The notes: generated by a model not told the origin, from the sequence alone. DNA of 64,000 nt from Microterricola pindariensis (GCF_002936985.1 NZ_MPZN01000002.1:1-64000), one strand, 5' to 3'; shown: positions 8,353 through 17,353, counted from the first letter of the stretch. Numbers and translations are program-made.

Positions 8353-9519
8353 CTAGGCGAAGCGGGCCGGGTCGATGAAGGCGGTGTCGACGAGCTGCGG
8401 CTCGTCGAGGGCGAAGCGGGCCAGGATCTCGCCGAGCGCCGGGCCGTGCTTGAAGGCGTGGCCGCTGTCGCCGCCGCCGACGATCACGCGCGGATGCCGG
8501 GGCGACGGGCCCACGACGAACTGGTCGTCCGGCGAGATCGTCACCATGCACGGGTCGACGCGGGCCGGCAACGGCTCGATGCCGGGCACGGCCCGGCCGA
8601 GCAGCTCCGAGACCTGCCGCCAGTCGGCCGGCTTCACGCCGCGGTCCAGCTCGTCCGGGTCGATGCGCACCCGCTCCTGCCAGATGTCGCCGATGCCGGC
8701 CTTCAGCAGCGCGCCCTTCTCCGGGCCGGCCGCCGCGCCCACCGAGCCGTGCCCCCAGAGCACCTCGCTCTCGCTCAGCTGGCGCACGAACACGGGCAGG
8801 TTCTCGAGGCCGAAGTCCGCGGCATCCGCGGGCTCGGCCGGCTCGAACCAGGTCATCGGCGTGCGGATCGGCTGCAGGCTGACCCACGGCAGCTCGGCCG
8901 CCAACCAGGCGCCCTGGGCCAGGATCACCCGGTCGGCCAGCCACTGGCCGCTCGCCGTGCGGATCACGACGCCGTCCTCGCCCGGCTCGATCGCCAGCAC
9001 GCGGGTGTTCTCGAGCACCGTGGCGCCGAGCGCGCGCGCCCGCTCGACGGCGGCGCGGATGGTCGGCTCGGGGAACGCGACGCCTGCCCCGGGGTCGAGC
9101 ACCGCGACATCCGTCGGGGCCAGCCCGGCCAGCAGCGGGAACCGCGTGGCCAGCTCGGCGGCGTCCAGCTCCTCCAGCTGCAGGCCGTGTACGGATGCCG
9201 CGGCCCGCGTGCCCGCGATCACGTCGGAATCGGGAGCGCCCAGCATCACGCCGCCGGTGATGCGCAGCAGCTCCTGGCCGCTCAGATCCTCCAGCTCGCG
9301 GAACAGCCGCTTGGAGAGCTGCGCGATCGGCGTCAGGTCGGGGTGCTCCAGGCAGGCCTCGCGGAACAGCCGGGTGACGCCGTGCGAGGAACCGAGCGGG
9401 TGTGAGACCTGGAACTGCTCGAACCCGACGACGCTCACCCCGCGCTCGGCGAGCCGCCACAGTGCGTTGGCCCCCATCGCTCCGAGGCCGACAACTGCAA
9501 CATTCACGCGTTCACTCAC
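8353..9519 (-). CDS. solA: Sarcosine oxidase / N-methyltryptophan oxidase-like flavoprotein
   Basis: 388 residues, the usual length for monomeric sarcosine oxidase (MSOX/SolA). GLGAMG at 11-16 is the FAD Rossmann motif. Cys324 in DPCMVTISPD is the position that carries covalent FAD in this family. GGGDSGHAFKHGPALGEILA near the C-terminus is a strong family signature. It would oxidise an N-methyl or other secondary amino acid, yielding peroxide. The GTG start at 9519 is forced because an ATG 4 bp upstream is out of frame. It converges on alr and is divergent from clpS. The precise substrate cannot be read from the sequence. Confidence 0.85.
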   Translation of the reverse strand: MSERVNVAVVGLGAMGANALWRLAERGVSVVGFEQFQVSHPLGSSHGVTRLFREACLEHPDLTPIAQLSKRLFRELEDLSGQELLRITGGVMLGAPDSDVIAGTRAAASVHGLQLEELDAAELATRFPLLAGLAPTDVAVLDPGAGVAFPEPTIRAAVERARALGATVLENTRVLAIEPGEDGVVIRTASGQWLADRVILAQGAWLAAELPWVSLQPIRTPMTWFEPAEPADAADFGLENLPVFVRQLSESEVLWGHGSVGAAAGPEKGALLKAGIGDIWQERVRIDPDELDRGVKPADWRQVSELLGRAVPGIEPLPARVDPCMVTISPDDQFVVGPSPRHPRVIVGGGDSGHAFKHGPALGEILARFALDEPQLVDTAFIDPARFA

Positions 9520-9686
9520 CCATCGACGCTAGCAACCGTCGCGTTTCCGGCGCTGTGCGCGCGTCTCGAATCGTCATCGACCCGGCGTGGCTGGCGCTCT
9601 GACACGGTTCACAAGCCCGGAAATCAGCCAGAGCTGCTGACTCGCCGGAGGGATCGGGCCGCGGGTTGCGTGGGAGACTGGAGGGG

Positions 9687-9977
9687 ATGTCGAAACTGTT
9701 GGAATCTACTGACACCGTCAGTGATGTGGCGGCGCGCTTCGCGACGCCGTGGCTTGTGCTCGTCTGGGATGACCCGGTGAACCTGATGAGTTACGTGAGC
9801 TACGTGTTCCGCAGCTACTTCGGCTTCAGCCGCGCGAAGGCCGAGCGCCTCATGCTGCAGGTGCACACCGAGGGCAAGGCGGCCGTCGCAAGCGGCAACC
9901 GCGAGCAGATGGAGCGGCACGTCGAGGCGCTGCACGGTTACGGGCTGCAGGCCACCCTGACGAAGGCCGACGCATGA
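9687..9977 (+). CDS. clpS: ATP-dependent Clp protease adaptor ClpS
   Basis: 96 residues. The core reads [20 protein letters not shown], then [22 protein letters not shown], and matches ClpS: Asp/Asn near the N-degron pocket, and the helix that contacts the Clp ATPase N-domain. ClpS delivers N-end-rule substrates to ClpC/ClpA with ClpP. The start at 9687 follows GGAGGGG directly. The stop overlaps the DUF2017 gene by 4 bp (ATGA), an actinobacterial pairing. The ClpB in this window lacks an N-domain and is not its partner. Confidence 0.93.
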   Translation: MSKLLESTDTVSDVAARFATPWLVLVWDDPVNLMSYVSYVFRSYFGFSRAKAERLMLQVHTEGKAAVASGNREQMERHVEALHGYGLQATLTKADA

Positions 9978-10534
9978 GCCGCATCGTGGCCGCCGCCAGC
10001 CGCACCGACCTGTTGGCCTCCGGCGGCACCCGCGCCGTGCTGCTGCAGCTGGACGGCGACGAGGCCGACGCCCTGGCCTCTCTCGCCGGGCAGGTCGAGA
10101 CGCTGCTCAGCGAGTCCGATCCCGCCTCGCCGGGCCTCACCCGGTTGTTCCCCGTCGCCTACAGCGACGACACCTCGGCCGCGGCCGAGTTCGCCCGCTA
10201 CACCCGGCCCGAGCTGCAGAAGCGCAAGATCGACGCGGCCGTCACGGTGCGCGAAGCCGTCGAGGCGGCATCCGCCCTCGGCATCGACGACCCGCACTAC
10301 GGCCACAACATCGAGATCCCGCCCGCCGCGCTCGTGGCCTGGCTGACCTTCCTCACCGACCTGCGCCTGGTGCTCGCCGACTCCATCGGGGTCGCCGATG
10401 ACGGCTCGATCCCGGATGCCGGGGCCGGGGCCGACGAGCTCGCCGAGCTGCGCGAGCTGCAGCAGGGCGTCTACGACTGGGCGGCGTTCCTGCAGGACTC
10501 GCTGATCGGCGCGGTCGAGGCCGACCTGCCGTAG
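9974..10534 (+). CDS. DUF2017 family protein
   Basis: 186 residues, soluble and acidic. It matches the actinobacterial DUF2017 family, which nearly always follows clpS; the biochemical role is unknown. Visible landmarks are the [12 protein letters not shown] segment after an N-terminal helix ([10 protein letters not shown]), a central APPALV-like helix that reads [21 protein letters not shown], and a C-terminal helical [20 protein letters not shown]. Translational coupling to clpS suggests a role in regulated proteolysis or its control. Confidence 0.85.
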   Translation: MSRIVAAASRTDLLASGGTRAVLLQLDGDEADALASLAGQVETLLSESDPASPGLTRLFPVAYSDDTSAAAEFARYTRPELQKRKIDAAVTVREAVEAASALGIDDPHYGHNIEIPPAALVAWLTFLTDLRLVLADSIGVADDGSIPDAGAGADELAELRELQQGVYDWAAFLQDSLIGAVEADLP

Positions 10535-10615
10535 CCCGACGGCGAGGAGCCGGAGACCGGCTCGGAGTAGCGGCCCGGGCCGCCGCAGCGCCTACGACGC
10601 GTCATCCGACCCAAG

Positions 10616-10649
10616 TGTGCAGTAACTGCAAGTATTCAGGTTCTGCACA
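10616..10649. promoter_or_regulatory. Inverted repeat in the ABC-exporter promoter
   Basis: TGTGCAG (10616-10622) and CTGCACA (10643-10649) are perfect 7-bp arms separated by 20 bp. They lie 12 bp upstream of the ATPase start. A candidate operator, for example for the TetR gene at the operon end. Support is the symmetry and position only. Confidence 0.4.
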
Positions 10650-10661
10650 TAACCTCGGTCC

Positions 10662-11393
10662 ATGACCGAACTGATTCTGCAAGCCACGGACATCGGCAAG
10701 TCCTACGGACACGGCGACGGCCGCTTCGACGCCCTCAAAGGCGTCAGCCTCGACGTGCGCAGAGGGGAGTCGGTGGCCATCGTCGGCAAGAGCGGATCGG
10801 GCAAGTCGACTCTGATGCACCTGCTCGCCCTGCTCGACGAGCCCGACCGCGGTACGATCCGCGTCGGCGGCGTCGACGCCCAGCAGCTCAAGCCGCGCGC
10901 GCTGAACAAGCTGCGCAACAAGGACTTCGGCTTCGTGTTCCAGCAGTTCTTCCTCACCCCGAACGCCACGGTGCTCGACAACGTCACGCTGCCGCTGATG
11001 ATCGCCGGCGTCGGCCCGCGCGAGCGCAAGGCGCGCGGCATGGCGGTGCTGGAGCAGATGGAGCTGGCCGACAAGGCCAAGAACAAGGCGACGAACCTCT
11101 CCGGCGGCCAGAAGCAGCGCGCCGTCATTGCGCGCGCCCTGGTCAACAACCCCTCGGTGATCTTCGCCGACGAGCCGACCGGAAACCTCGACTCCGCCAC
11201 CGGCGCCGTCGTCGAGGACATCCTGTTCGAGCTGAACAAGACGCAGGGAATCACGCTCATCATCGTCACCCACGACCGCGAGCTGGCCGCCCGCTGCGAC
11301 CGCCAGTTCTTCATCAAGGACGGGCTCGAGGCGGTTCCGGATGCCGCGGCATCCGTCGCCCCCGCCAACTCGGCAGCAGGAGCCAACGCATGA
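10662..11393 (+). CDS. ABC transporter ATP-binding protein, MacB/LolD type
   Basis: 243 residues. Walker A GKSGSGKST is at 42-50, signature LSGGQ at 146-150, and Walker B VIFADEP at 166-172, followed by the H-loop THD. The sequence FVFQQFFLTPNATVLDNVTLPL and short length fit the MacB/LolD/FtsE-like group that pairs with FtsX-domain permeases. It energises an exporter or a mechanotransmission system, not import. The last 20 residues are Ala-rich. The stop overlaps the permease ATG (ATGA). Confidence 0.9.
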   Translation: MTELILQATDIGKSYGHGDGRFDALKGVSLDVRRGESVAIVGKSGSGKSTLMHLLALLDEPDRGTIRVGGVDAQQLKPRALNKLRNKDFGFVFQQFFLTPNATVLDNVTLPLMIAGVGPRERKARGMAVLEQMELADKAKNKATNLSGGQKQRAVIARALVNNPSVIFADEPTGNLDSATGAVVEDILFELNKTQGITLIIVTHDRELAARCDRQFFIKDGLEAVPDAAASVAPANSAAGANA

Positions 11394-12661
11394 ACCCCCT
11401 CGACGTTCTGAAGTCCGCCGTCTCCAACACCTTCCGCAATAAGGTGCGCACGCTGCTCACCGTCATCGCGATCTTCATCGGCGCGTTCACGCTCACGATC
11501 ACGAGCGCCATCGGTGCCGGCGTCTCCAGCTACATCGACGCCCAGATCTCCTCGATCGGCGGCGACTCCATGCTCACCGTCTCCTCGGCCCCGGATGCCG
11601 CGCCCGCCGGCGACGGCCCGACGCCCTATGACCCGGACAAGCAGGCCACCGCCAGCGGGATGTCGCTGCTCAGCGAGGACGACGTGACCGCGATCGCCGC
11701 CGTCGACGGCATCGCCGACGTGCAGCCCGCCGTCATGCTCTCGCCCGACTTCATCGAGTTCGATGGCAACGGCAAGTTCGAGATCGCCGTCAACCCGATG
11801 GCCGGCATCGCCACCATCGACCTCGCCGCCGGCGCGCAGCTGGAGAACGGCGCCGGTCAGAACCAGATCCTGCTGCCGGCCAGCTACGTCGACGGCCTCG
11901 GCTTCGCCGACGCCGAGTCGGCGATCGGGCAGCCCGTCACGCTCGCCATCTCCGACTACGAGGGCACCCAGCACACCGTCGAGGCGGTCGTGCAGGGCGT
12001 GCAGAACGACTCGCTGTTCGCCTCAGGGGCCGGCCTGAACGCCGACCTGCGCGACGAGCTCGACGCCCTCAAGCAGACCGCCAAGCCCGCCGCCGTGCCG
12101 AGCGGCTACGTGATGGCGATCGCCTTCCTGGCCGACGGCACCACGCCGGCGCAGCTCGACGACATCCAGGCCGCGCTCACCGAGCAGGGCCTGCTGGGGA
12201 TGACGGTCACCGACCAGATCGGCGCCATCCAGGACGTCATCAACGGCATCATCGGCGTGCTCAACGCCTTCGCCGTGATCGCCCTCATCGCGGCCGGCTT
12301 CGGCATCATCAACACGCTGCTGATGAGCGTGCAGGAGCGCACCCGCGAGATCGGCCTCATGAAGGCCATGGGCATGGGCGGCGGCAAGATCTTCGCCCTG
12401 TTCAGCTTCGAGGCGATCTTCATCGGCCTGCTCGGATCGGCGCTCGGCGCCGCCGTCGCGATCGGGCTCGGCTCCGGCCTCAGCAGCGCGCTCTCGGCGA
12501 CGGTGCTCTCCGGACTGCCCGGCCTGACGATCATGCTGTTCACCCCGGCATCCATCGCCACGATCATCGGCATCGTCATGGCGATCGCCTTCCTGGCCGG
12601 CACCCTGCCGGCCCGGCGCGCGGCCAAGCAGAACCCGATCGACGCGCTGCGCTACGAGTAA
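11390..12661 (+). CDS. ABC transporter permease, MacB/FtsX type
   Basis: 423 residues with the MacB layout. An N-terminal transmembrane helix lies in KVRTLLTVIAIFIGAFTLTITSAIG (about 18-40). A large extracellular MacB_PCD-like domain follows (about 45-285). Three C-terminal helices begin at FAVIALIAAGFGIINTLLM and include the FtsX motif ERTREIGLMKAMG. With the ATPase it would move or extract a hydrophobic substrate, antimicrobial peptide or lipoprotein. Gram-positive two-gene MacB-like systems often give peptide or drug resistance. The linked TetR gene fits a stress-induced efflux function, but the substrate is unknown. Confidence 0.9.
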   Translation: MNPLDVLKSAVSNTFRNKVRTLLTVIAIFIGAFTLTITSAIGAGVSSYIDAQISSIGGDSMLTVSSAPDAAPAGDGPTPYDPDKQATASGMSLLSEDDVTAIAAVDGIADVQPAVMLSPDFIEFDGNGKFEIAVNPMAGIATIDLAAGAQLENGAGQNQILLPASYVDGLGFADAESAIGQPVTLAISDYEGTQHTVEAVVQGVQNDSLFASGAGLNADLRDELDALKQTAKPAAVPSGYVMAIAFLADGTTPAQLDDIQAALTEQGLLGMTVTDQIGAIQDVINGIIGVLNAFAVIALIAAGFGIINTLLMSVQERTREIGLMKAMGMGGGKIFALFSFEAIFIGLLGSALGAAVAIGLGSGLSSALSATVLSGLPGLTIMLFTPASIATIIGIVMAIAFLAGTLPARRAAKQNPIDALRYE

Positions 12662-12665
12662 TCCC

Positions 12666-12697
12666 GGCCAATCACGCCGAAGAGGCGCGATTCGGCC
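12666..12697 (+). terminator. Hairpin after the ABC operon
   Basis: GGCCAATCACGCC pairs with GGCGCGATTCGGCC, with one bulge and one mismatch. It lies 4 bp after the permease stop and 22 bp before the TetR start. It may attenuate read-through or act as an operator for the TetR gene. Confidence 0.45.
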
Positions 12698-12719
12698 GGA
12701 GCTGCGGTAGGAAGGATCC

Positions 12720-13394
12720 ATGGTCGAGGAGCGCCCCGAGCAACACCCCGAGCAACACCCCGAGCAACAGCCGGGCAACCCGGACGGGCTGCGCGCCCGC
12801 AAGCGCGCGGCCACCCGGGCGGCCATTGAGGAGGCGGCGCTCGCGCTCTCGCTCGAGCACGGCTACGACAACGTGACCGTCGACATGATCTGCGCGGCGA
12901 GCATGATCTCCCAGCGCACCTTCTTCAACTACTTCGGGTCGAAGGAGGGCTTCGCCAAGGGCCTGATCCCGGCCGCGATCACGGATGCCGACGCCGAGCG
13001 CTTCCTCGCCGACCGCTCCGACGACGTGCTGGGCGCGCTCGCGCAGCGGATGGCGCACGCGCTCATGGGCGGCGCCGGCGACAGCGCCTGGTTCGAGGCG
13101 CGCGTGCGCGTGTTCCAGAGCTCGAGCGAGCTCACCGGCAAGTGGATGGAGTGGCTGGCCGACCAGGAGCAGCTCCTGGTCGATCTGGTGCTCGCGCGGT
13201 TCGCCGCCGACGGCCGCACCACGGCCGCGGACCCCGAGCTCGTCGACGAGGCCAAGATGGTCGTCTCGCTGGCCATCGGGGTGCTCCGGTTCACCATGCA
13301 GCAGCGCCAGGCGCTGGGTGCTTCTGCCCCGCCCCTCGAGGAGACCGTGCGACACGCGACGGCGCTGATCGGGCGGATCGCCGGCCGCGCCTGA
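12720..13394 (+). CDS. TetR-family transcriptional regulator
   Basis: 224 residues. The HTH is at about 25-70 (RAAIEEAALALSLEHGYDNVTVDMICAAS, then SQRTFFNYFGSKEGF), a clear TetR_N domain. The C-terminal half is a variable ligand domain. It follows the MacB-like operon by 58 bp on the same strand and probably controls it. The N-terminus contains three 12-bp direct repeats (12738-12773) encoding EQHP, EQHP, EQQP, a polymorphism-prone stretch. The ATG at 12720 is preceded by AGGAAGGA. Confidence 0.88.
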   Translation: MVEERPEQHPEQHPEQQPGNPDGLRARKRAATRAAIEEAALALSLEHGYDNVTVDMICAASMISQRTFFNYFGSKEGFAKGLIPAAITDADAERFLADRSDDVLGALAQRMAHALMGGAGDSAWFEARVRVFQSSSELTGKWMEWLADQEQLLVDLVLARFAADGRTTAADPELVDEAKMVVSLAIGVLRFTMQQRQALGASAPPLEETVRHATALIGRIAGRA

Positions 13395-13430
13395 TCTCGA
13401 CCGGCTCACTCGGCGGGGCACCGCTTCAGC

Positions 13431-13582
13431 CACGTGAGCTCGAGGGAGCCTGCGACCGAAGCCACACCCACGTGAGCTCGAGGGAGCCTGCGACCGAAGC
13501 CACACCCACGTTGGCTCGAGGGAGCCTGCGACCGAAGCCACACCCACGTTGGCTCGAGGGAGCCTGCGACCGAAGCCAGCGC
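13431..13582. repeat. Four tandem copies of a 38-bp repeat
   Basis: Units 13431-13468, 13469-13506, 13507-13544 and 13545-13582 follow each other exactly. Each contains CTCGAGGGAGCCTGCGACCG and AAGCCACACC. They differ mainly at CACGTGAG versus CACGTTGG. This is the second repeat word of the 95-949 array, here multiplied. It sits just after the TetR gene and ahead of a terminator-like palindrome. Confidence 0.9.
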
Positions 13583-13593
13583 TGTGCAGAACA

Positions 13594-13647
13594 CAGGACG
13601 AGAGCAGGGCGACCGCCGCAGGACGGCCCCGCCCCGCTCTCCTCCTG
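13594..13647. terminator. 54-bp palindrome between convergent genes
   Basis: Arms beginning CAGGACGAGAGC and ending GCTCTCCTCCTG pair over about 24 bp with several mismatches. It separates the TetR gene from the leftward isomerase and is probably a bidirectional terminator. It is related to the element at 3371-3424. Confidence 0.6.
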
Positions 13648-13679
13648 TCTGTGGCGCTGCTCCGAGAAGACGCTGCCGG

Positions 13680-14540
13680 CTAGAAGAGGTGCGCGTAGCC
13701 CAGGGCCACCAGGTTGTCGTAGGAGGTCTGCAGGCACTCGAGCGGCGTGCGGCCGTACTGCTCGTCCTGCTCGACGAGCAGGTACTGGGCGCCGATGGCC
13801 AGGCTCTGCTCGATGATTGCGGTGAAGTCGAGGTTGCCCTCGCCCACCTCGGCGAACTGCACGACGCCGGTGAACGCGCTCATGAAGCCGGGGAAGTCGC
13901 CCTGGGCCAGGAGCCCGAAAGCCTCGGCCGGGATCTGGCCGATGCGGTAGTCCTTGAGGTGCACCATGGCGACGCGCTCGTCGTACTTCGCGAGCGTCTT
14001 CACCGGGTCGAGCCCGCCGCGTTGCACCCAGTGCACATCGACCTCGAGGCCCATCAGCGGCGCCCGGTCGGCGATGATGTCGAGCAGGTAGCGCCCGTCG
14101 TACTTCGCGAACTCGATGTGGTGGTTGTGGTAGTACAAACCGATGCCCTGCTCCCGCAGCCGGGCGGCCATCTCATTGCTGTTGTCGGCGAACTCAAGCA
14201 CCTTGTCGAGCGAGGCCATCGCGTCGAACGGCAGCATGCCCATCCGGACCATCGTCGAGCCGAGCGCCTTCGCATCGTCGACGATCTTGTCGAAGTCGCT
14301 CGTGAGTGACTCGCCTGGCATGCCGGGCATCCCGGTGAGCGGCGCAGAGAGGGCGGCGATGTCCATGCCGAGCTCGGTGCGCGCGCGCTGCAGCTCGGCC
14401 ACGTTCTCCGCGGTCATCGGGATCTGCGAGATCTCAACGGCGTGGTACCCGATCTCGCTCACCTGGCGCAGGGTCTCGAACGGCCCCACCGCCGCAAAAT
14501 TGTCTTTCAGCATCATGGCCTGTACGCCGATTTTCGTCAT
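13680..14540 (-). CDS. Sugar phosphate isomerase/epimerase-like TIM barrel protein
   Basis: 286 residues of the xylose-isomerase-like TIM barrel family (AP endonuclease 2 fold). Metal-site candidates are YYHNHHIEF, LEVDVHWVQRGG, MVHLKDYR and the terminal Glu in AEVGEGNLDF. Members isomerise or epimerise sugars, inositol derivatives or 3-keto sugars. It is second in a leftward operon after the GH3 glycosidase (44 bp gap) with a GGAGAG ribosome site, and it is divergent from another isomerase and two Gfo/Idh/MocA dehydrogenases. That set fits a 3-keto-sugar or unusual-glycoside pathway. Substrate unknown. Confidence 0.85.
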   Translation of the reverse strand: MTKIGVQAMMLKDNFAAVGPFETLRQVSEIGYHAVEISQIPMTAENVAELQRARTELGMDIAALSAPLTGMPGMPGESLTSDFDKIVDDAKALGSTMVRMGMLPFDAMASLDKVLEFADNSNEMAARLREQGIGLYYHNHHIEFAKYDGRYLLDIIADRAPLMGLEVDVHWVQRGGLDPVKTLAKYDERVAMVHLKDYRIGQIPAEAFGLLAQGDFPGFMSAFTGVVQFAEVGEGNLDFTAIIEQSLAIGAQYLLVEQDEQYGRTPLECLQTSYDNLVALGYAHLF

Positions 14541-14584
14541 TGAACTCTCCTCGTGCTTGTCGATGTGTGCTGCGGATGCGACGG

Positions 14585-16321
14585 CTAGAGGCGGGTGCCC
14601 CAGGTGTCGCACCAGACGTTGTCGTTGAACGTGCCCTGGAACGCGCTGGCCCCGATGATCTTCTGCACCGATGCGTGGATCGCCTCGCGGCTCGGGGCGT
14701 GCGCGTGGATCATGGTCTTCACCATCGGCACGTCGATCAGGTGGTTCGGCTGGAACAGCGACACGAACACGGTCGGCACCTCGGTCACGTACCAGGGGAT
14801 CTCCGCCGCCATCGGGGTGGACCAGCGGATGCGGATGCTGGCCTCCTGGGCGAAGCCAGCGACATTGGCAAACACGATGGCCGCGTCGTACTCCTCGGAG
14901 TAGCGCTCGTTGGCCTCTTCGCTCATCACGGTGTGGAAGTACACGTGCTCCTCGCCCTCGGCGGCCCGCTGCAGGGCGTTCTTGAAGACGTGCACCTCGA
15001 AGCCGACCGCCTCGAGCTCCTCCTTGGCCATGTCGATGAATCCGCTCGGGTCGACCCCGGTGAAGTCGGCCTGGCCGGAGACGCCATACAGACGGATGCG
15101 GCGATGCGTCGCCGGGTCCAGGGGCAGGTTTCCCTGGGTGTCCTTGACCAGCGTGACGGTCTTGTCGGCGATGTCGGCGGCAATCGCGTGGTGCTCGGGG
15201 CTGCCGATCACGCTGAGTGCCTCGGGGCCGGGCACCAGCTGCTCGCGCGGGGTGGTGTGCAGGCCGAGTGTCGCCTTCAGGCCGAGGATGCGCTCGAGCG
15301 CCTCCTGCAGGCGCTGCTCGGTGATCACGCCGGAACGGTAGCCGTCCAGCATGTAGCGCAGGTCCTCCTCCGGATCGCGGAAGAACAGGAACATGTCGCA
15401 GCCGGCCGCGATCGAGGCCGGGACGGCGTCGCGCCGCGGCATCGCCTGGGTCATTCCGACCATCATCGACGCGTCGGTCAGGATCAGGCCGTTGAAGCCG
15501 AGCTCGTCGCGCAGCAGGTCCTGCAGCAGTTCCGGGGCAAGGGTCGCCGGCATGATCTCCGCATCGGTCATTCCGGGGCGGAAGTGCTTCGACAGCTCGG
15601 GGGCTCCGATGTGGCCGATCATGATCGACTGCACGCCGTGCTGGATCAGCTCGCGGTAGACCCGGCCGAAGGTGTCGGTCCACTCCTCGTAGCCGAGGGT
15701 GTTGTAGGTGGTGACGACGTGCTGGTCGCGCTCGTCGATTCCGTCGCCCGGGAAGTGCTTCATGGCGGCGACCGAGTTCGACTCGCTCAAACCGTCGAAG
15801 TACTCCTTGGCCCGCTCGATCACCACGTCGGGGGTGTTTCCGAACGACCGGGTGCTGATCACCGTGTTGCGCCAGTTGTAGTGGATGTCGACGATGGGCG
15901 CGAACGCCCAGTTGCAGCCGAGCGCCGCGGTCTCCCGGCCGGCCACCCGGCCCATGTCGCGGGCGATGGACTTGTCCGGGTTCGATCCGGCGCTCAAGTG
16001 CGTGGCAACCAGGGTGCCGTCGTCGATCGAGCCGAAGCCGCCCATCTCGGGGTTGGACGCCACCAACAGCGGCACCTTCGCCTGGGACTGCGCGTAGCGG
16101 ATGTGATCCTGCACCGTGCTCGATCCGGCTCCCATGTAGCGGATGCCGCCCACCTTGTACTCGCCGACGACGCGGTCCAGGTACTCCGGCGTGAACGACG
16201 TGTTCAGGTTGATGAACAGCTGGCCGATCTTCTCCTCGAGCGTCAGCGAGTCGATGGTGTCGCGCACCCAGGTGATGGCCTGCTCGTCGAGATTGAACGG
16301 TTGGGCGCTGAGGTCGACCAT
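14585..16321 (-). CDS. Glycoside hydrolase family 3 protein (beta-N-acetylhexosaminidase-like)
   Basis: 578 residues with no signal peptide, so cytoplasmic. The GH3 N-domain carries KHFPGDGIDERDQH (188-201), the equivalent of the KHFPGHG...D(S/T)H loop of NagZ-type enzymes that supplies the His-Asp acid/base, here with Asp in place of the usual His in PGHG. The nucleophile is Asp283 in LILTDASMM. A further C-terminal domain (about 380-578) makes it longer than NagZ. It would release a terminal sugar from imported oligosaccharides. The ATG at 16321 has AAGGA 7 bp upstream. A LacI operator lies 72 bp upstream of this start, in the shared divergent promoter region. Specificity is not certain: a glucosidase or glucuronidase activity is possible. 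Confidence 0.85.
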   Translation of the reverse strand: MVDLSAQPFNLDEQAITWVRDTIDSLTLEEKIGQLFINLNTSFTPEYLDRVVGEYKVGGIRYMGAGSSTVQDHIRYAQSQAKVPLLVASNPEMGGFGSIDDGTLVATHLSAGSNPDKSIARDMGRVAGRETAALGCNWAFAPIVDIHYNWRNTVISTRSFGNTPDVVIERAKEYFDGLSESNSVAAMKHFPGDGIDERDQHVVTTYNTLGYEEWTDTFGRVYRELIQHGVQSIMIGHIGAPELSKHFRPGMTDAEIMPATLAPELLQDLLRDELGFNGLILTDASMMVGMTQAMPRRDAVPASIAAGCDMFLFFRDPEEDLRYMLDGYRSGVITEQRLQEALERILGLKATLGLHTTPREQLVPGPEALSVIGSPEHHAIAADIADKTVTLVKDTQGNLPLDPATHRRIRLYGVSGQADFTGVDPSGFIDMAKEELEAVGFEVHVFKNALQRAAEGEEHVYFHTVMSEEANERYSEEYDAAIVFANVAGFAQEASIRIRWSTPMAAEIPWYVTEVPTVFVSLFQPNHLIDVPMVKTMIHAHAPSREAIHASVQKIIGASAFQGTFNDNVWCDTWGTRL

Positions 16322-16392
16322 GGTCACATCCTTGTGTGGGAGCTGCAGAAAATTGGTGGTGATAGCACCATGTCACACCATCGCTGGGAGTT

Positions 16393-16410
16393 TTGTCAAT
16401 CGGTTGCCAA
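16393..16410. promoter_or_regulatory. LacI-type operator, copy 1
   Basis: TTGTCAATCGGTTGCCAA is an 18-bp CG-centred palindrome with 7 of 9 base pairs. It lies between the divergent GH3 and isomerase operons. Near-identical copies are at 19742, 26364 and 29409. The likely binding protein is the LacI regulator at 25193-26311. Confidence 0.8.
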
Positions 16411-16504
16411 AATCGCGGAACCGGACGTAGAGTGGCCGCATGCCCAGCGGCGAACCGTCGCCGGGTTCTCAACGAGGCGAACCTTCTGCGGAGGCAATTT
16501 CATC

Positions 16505-17353
16505 GTGTCAACCACGCTCACCCCCACCTGGACCCTGTCGGGATTCGGCGACGAGATCGACCCGGAACCGGCCGTGCAGGTCGCCGTTCTGAAGGCGCTC
16601 GGCGCGAGCCACATTGAGGTGCGCAGCGCGTGGACAACGAATGTCGTCGACCTCGACGACGAGCAGCTCGAGCGCCTGCGCGCGATCCTCACAAGCCAGG
16701 AGATGTCGGTCTCGGCGATCGCGTCGCCCATCGGCAAGGTCGATGTCTCCCTCGCCGCCGAGCTCGAGGTGCACCGCCTCCGGCGCATCATTCGCGTCGC
16801 CCACGCGCTGGAGACACCCAACATCCGGGTGTTCTCGTTCTTCCGCGGCGAGGGCATCTCGGTCGAGAGCACCAGGGACGCGGTCATGACGCGCATGCGG
16901 CTGTTGGCCGACGAGGCCGAGAAGGCCGGCGTCGTGCTGCTGCACGAGAACGAGAAAGACATCTACGGAGACACCCCCGAGCGCGTGCTCGACCTGGTCG
17001 AGAGCGTCGGGTCACCCGCGCTCCGCCTCGCCTGGGACAACGCCAACTTCGTGCAGGTCGGCGCGAAGCCGTTCACCGACGGCTACGCGATGCTGCGCCC
17101 CTACCTGGACTACCTGCAGGTGAAGGATGCCGTCGCCGCAACCGGCGAGGTCGTGCCAGCAGGCCAGGGCGACGGCGAACTGCGCGAGACCCTGACCGCG
17201 CTGCGCGACGACGGCTACAGCGGCTTCGCCTCGCTCGAGCCGCACCTGGCCGCCCAGCACGCCCTCGGTGGATTCTCCGGTCCCGCCGCGTTCGGACAGG
17301 CGGCCCGAGCCTTCGCCGCGCTGCTCGCCGAGATCGGGGTCGGCACGAAATGA
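16505..17353 (+). CDS. Sugar isomerase/epimerase TIM barrel protein
   Basis: 282 residues of the xylose-isomerase-like TIM barrel fold. It begins GFGDEIDPEPAVQVAVLKALGASHIEVR. Metal-site segments are LLHENEKDIYGDTPERV, LAWDNANF, LQVKDA and the C-terminal FASLEPHL, in the expected barrel order. The GTG at 16505 is preceded by GGAGG at a rather long 10 bp. It overlaps the next dehydrogenase gene by 4 bp. Family members act as isomerases or epimerases of keto-sugars, often paired with Gfo/Idh/MocA enzymes as here. Substrate unknown. Confidence 0.83.
   Translation: MSTTLTPTWTLSGFGDEIDPEPAVQVAVLKALGASHIEVRSAWTTNVVDLDDEQLERLRAILTSQEMSVSAIASPIGKVDVSLAAELEVHRLRRIIRVAHALETPNIRVFSFFRGEGISVESTRDAVMTRMRLLADEAEKAGVVLLHENEKDIYGDTPERVLDLVESVGSPALRLAWDNANFVQVGAKPFTDGYAMLRPYLDYLQVKDAVAATGEVVPAGQGDGELRETLTALRDDGYSGFASLEPHLAAQHALGGFSGPAAFGQAARAFAALLAEIGVGTK

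Noticed and set aside
13431-13582. CRISPR array
   Set aside because: The repeats are directly abutting with no unique spacers, and no cas gene is present.
13680-16472. A 930-codon leftward ORF covering GH3 and isomerase
   Set aside because: Its first part is an out-of-frame reading of the GH3 gene; the isomerase ATG at 14540 has its own ribosome site.
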